Of a stretch of 64,000 bases of DNA, positions 62,305 to 64,000 are shown piece by piece. The first letter of the stretch is position 1; the number at the start of each line of letters is the position of its first letter. The DNA lies in assembly GCA_964578885.1 (NCBI GenBank), contig CAZOEO010000001.1, positions 1 to 64,000 of the forward strand, in the 5' to 3' direction. Made by a program: the position numbers and the translations under genes. The DNA is from CAZRHR01 sp964578885. GTDB lineage: Bacteria > Bacteroidota > Bacteroidia > CAIKAF01. The notes below the pieces were generated by a model, which worked only from the letters and a program-made list of their open reading frames with translations, did not search any database and was not told the DNA's origin.

Positions 62305-62625
62305 TTATGCAGTGAGTTCAGTGAGCATTTCTACCGCTTTTTCTTCTTTAGAAGTAGCGGTGGCCGAAACCAATTGACCATTTTTGAAGGTAGCGATAAA
62401 AGGTAAATTATCTACTCCGGCGGCTTGTCTGGCTTCGGGCTCATCTTCTGCGTTTACTTCGGCAAAATAGACACCTGTAAAACGTTCATCTTCGGACAAT
62501 CTGCGGAATTTGGGCGCAAATAATTTGCAGGATCCGCACCAGTCTGCGTAGTATTTAACCACCACCAAAGATTGGTCGGTGAGGGTTTGGGGGAAAGTTG
62601 CGTCGGTAAGAGAATGTACGGCCAT
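62305..62625 (-). CDS. Thioredoxin family protein
   Basis: 106 residues, standard thioredoxin length. The active site is ADWCGSCKLFAP (W-C-G-S-C rather than W-C-G-P-C), followed by the cis-Pro loop VDNLPFIATFKNG. No signal peptide, so cytoplasmic. The Ser in the active site lowers similarity to classical TrxA and may change its redox potential. First gene of a three-gene unit with DUF6952 and a PorT-like barrel; a TAGATTTG box lies at 62647-62640. Confidence 0.92.
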   Translation of the reverse strand: MAVHSLTDATFPQTLTDQSLVVVKYYADWCGSCKLFAPKFRRLSEDERFTGVYFAEVNAEDEPEARQAAGVDNLPFIATFKNGQLVSATATSKEEKAVEMLTELTA

Positions 62626-62716
62626 GGTATTATTTTTTGCAAATCTACTTTTTAATCAGGCACACCGACATTTCATTTATTTGGAATATATTTAAAAAAT
62701 TAAAAATAGACAAAAG

Positions 62717-63172
62717 CTATATTTCCGGTATTTTTTCAAGCGTGGCTTTGGGCCATTGAATCAACATAAATTTATCTCCGATTTCGGTGATGAGGAATCC
62801 TTGTTGTGGTCGGCTGGCTTTAGGTTTTGAGGTCCATTGTAGGACAAAATGGTGGAGTTCTTCTCCGGAAAGGATTTTGTAGGTGGGTCGGTAGGGCATG
62901 TGTTCGGGTTGTTTGATGCCGTGCATTTTTACCCAGTTGGATACCGACACGTGAGACACACCAAGAATGCGTTCAATTTCTCGGTACGATAATCCTTCCA
63001 GATACAGTTGTAGTGCTTTGGTGACCAGGTTGGAGTCGATTTGTTTTCCTATTTTTTCAACCGTGAAATGGTAGTGACATGTGCTGCATTTCCAGCGTTG
63101 TCTGCCTCGCACCAGGCCGGCTCTGCTGAGGTTCGATTGTTTGCATTTTGGGCAAGCTTCCGGTATTTTCAT
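62717..63172 (-). CDS. Zinc-ribbon / helix-turn-helix regulator, IS1 InsA-like
   Basis: 151 residues. N-terminal zinc ribbon with C7-x2-C10 and C29-x2-C32, then a helix-turn-helix (about 50-85, LQLYLEGLSYREIERILGVSHVSVSNWVKMHG), the same order as in the InsA protein of IS1 and related insertion sequences. The last ~60 residues have a strand-rich domain with YKILSGEELHHFV that is not transposase, and no catalytic gene or inverted repeats flank it. It is therefore probably a domesticated DNA-binding protein. It is divergent from acs over a 106-base spacer with two direct repeats. Confidence 0.78.
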   Translation of the reverse strand: MKIPEACPKCKQSNLSRAGLVRGRQRWKCSTCHYHFTVEKIGKQIDSNLVTKALQLYLEGLSYREIERILGVSHVSVSNWVKMHGIKQPEHMPYRPTYKILSGEELHHFVLQWTSKPKASRPQQGFLITEIGDKFMLIQWPKATLEKIPEI

Positions 63173-63181
63173 AGCGATATT

Positions 63182-63211
63182 AATTTAGCAAACATATACC
63201 AATTTAGCAAA
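63182..63211. promoter_or_regulatory. Two 11-bp direct repeats between regulator and acs
   Basis: AATTTAGCAAA occurs exactly at 63182-63192 and 63201-63211, start to start 19 bp. The first copy overlaps the TATGTTTG box (63196-63189, minus strand) of the regulator gene. A perfect TAGTTTTG box for acs lies at 63250-63257. The arrangement suits an autoregulatory operator, but binding is an inference. Confidence 0.45.
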
Positions 63212-63278
63212 TAATCTTTTTTCTTTCTGTTTTTCCCTGAAAAAGGTTTTAGTTTTGAAGTAAACAAGGCGAATCCCT

Positions 63279-64000
63279 ATGGCATATCCATTTCAAATCA
63301 CCTCCATGGCCCAATATCGTGCAGCGTATGAGACGGCTGCGCAAAAGCCGGAAGATTTTTGGAGCCAGGTGGCTTCTCATTTTACCTGGAAAAAAGACTG
63401 GGATTACGTTCTCGATTGGGAATTTAAAACCCCAAAAATTCAGTGGTTTCAAGGTGCCCAACTCAATATTACAGAAAATTGTCTCGATCGGCATTTAGAT
63501 CGTTTGGCACAGCAACCCGCACTCATTTGGGAACCCAATGATCCGGAAGAACATCATCGCGTGCTCACGTATGAGCAACTGCACCGAAAGGTAGTGGCTT
63601 TTGCCACGGTACTGCGCAATAATGGAATACGTAAAGGCGATCGGGTTTGCATCTACATGCCCATGGTACCAGAATTGGCCATTGCCGTGTTGGCTTGTGC
63701 CCGCGTTGGCGCCATCCATTCCGTTATTTTTGGCGGATTTTCCGCTCAATCCATTGCCGATCGCATCCAGGACGCACAGTGCCGACTTGTGGTCACCACC
63801 GATGGCGCTTTCCGTGGCGGGAAGGTCATTCCCATGAAAGACACCATTGACGACGCGTTGGTTACTTGTCCTTCCGTGGAAAAAGTCGTGGTACTTACTC
63901 GCACCCGTACTCCTGTTTCCATGCTCAAAGGACGAGATGTATGGTGGATGGATGAAATCAACAAGGCTGAAACACTCGGTTTCCATGAAGCAGCTGAAGT
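63279..64000 (+). CDS. acs: Acetyl-CoA synthetase (acetate-CoA ligase), N-terminal part
   Basis: 240 codons from the ATG at 63279, cut by the window end. The start M-A-Y-P-F-Q-I-T-S-M is followed by the ACS N-terminal domain (YRAAYETAAQKPEDFWSQ, W-F-x-G-x-x-L-N-I-T-E-N-C-L-D-R-H), the adenylation core beginning LTYEQLHRKVVAFATVLRNNGIRKGDRVCIYMPM, and the signature AVLACARVGAIHSVIFGGFSAQSIADRI. The enzyme activates acetate to acetyl-CoA using ATP. Divergent from a zinc-ribbon regulator that may control it. Confidence 0.95.
   Translation, partial: MAYPFQITSMAQYRAAYETAAQKPEDFWSQVASHFTWKKDWDYVLDWEFKTPKIQWFQGAQLNITENCLDRHLDRLAQQPALIWEPNDPEEHHRVLTYEQLHRKVVAFATVLRNNGIRKGDRVCIYMPMVPELAIAVLACARVGAIHSVIFGGFSAQSIADRIQDAQCRLVVTTDGAFRGGKVIPMKDTIDDALVTCPSVEKVVVLTRTRTPVSMLKGRDVWWMDEINKAETLGFHEAAE

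Noticed and set aside
62717..63172. Complete IS1-type insertion sequence
   Set aside because: No InsB catalytic gene, no terminal inverted repeats and no target duplication are visible.

Overview
The window looks like a chromosome segment of a free-living, Gram-negative member of the Bacteroidota. Evidence: several secreted proteins end in type IX secretion (T9SS) C-terminal sorting domains, a PorW/SprE-type lipoprotein gene and a PorV-like barrel gene are present, there is a large TonB-dependent receptor with a carboxypeptidase-like N-terminal domain, and the promoters follow the Bacteroidota pattern TTG-N19..21-TAnnTTTG with few recognisable Shine-Dalgarno sites. Family-level features (Lhr-like helicase, DUF6952 next to a thioredoxin, DUF6625 glycosyltransferase, the 'asparagine synthetase B' look-alike) also occur in this phylum. 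I cannot name a genus. No phage, plasmid, CRISPR or complete insertion sequence is visible.

Layout. 1-710: terminator of an upstream gene, then mostly non-coding DNA with a possible decayed secreted-protein start. 711-5600: small secreted protein, Lhr-like helicase (-), tatD-ansA, tRNA-Ser. 5668-9157: an ExbB / unknown membrane protein / ExbD / ExbD energy-transduction operon, then dusB. 9213-12891: Rieske-like lipoprotein, a 703-residue secreted protein with a damaged metallopeptidase motif overlapping a very basic small secreted protein, and a membrane-anchored protein. 12998-22446: a 9.4-kb operon of TonB-dependent receptor, 1521-residue T9SS cargo and PorV-like barrel, ended by a clear terminator. 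22536-32418: housekeeping block (greA, HIT, HAD phosphatase, membrane pyrophosphatase, accB-accC, dnaB, and a periplasmic protein often mislabelled asparagine synthetase B).

32419-40781: a gene-poor stretch, SRPBCC protein, MORN/YwqK-type repeat protein, tRNA-Arg, T9SS protein, small lipoprotein, porW/sprE, and a lipoprotein-ABC ATPase pair. 40972-48376: glycosyltransferase, der, cold-shock-type DEAD-box helicase with a long leader, sensor histidine kinase, membrane-bound AraC-type regulator. 48583-58774: glycine-rich/lectin T9SS adhesin, a large outer-membrane barrel, an epimerase/reductase and a small barrel. 59159-64000: DUF6625 glycosyltransferase, a secreted propeller-like protein, barrel-DUF6952-thioredoxin cluster, a zinc-ribbon HTH regulator divergent from acetyl-CoA synthetase, which runs off the right end.

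How it fits together. Much of the accessory content concerns the cell envelope: proton-motive force is passed through ExbB/ExbD to TonB receptors, T9SS (PorW here, PorV-like barrel) exports and anchors the large cargo proteins, and several barrels and lipoproteins are of unknown role. The best candidates for poorly described biology are the receptor/cargo/PorV operon, the metallopeptidase-like protein with Ala in place of the first zinc His plus its basic partner, the Rieske-like lipoprotein without His ligands, a dispersed intergenic repeat present in two copies, and a group of genes whose TAnnTTTG promoter box sits exactly 4 nt before the ATG, suggesting leaderless mRNAs.
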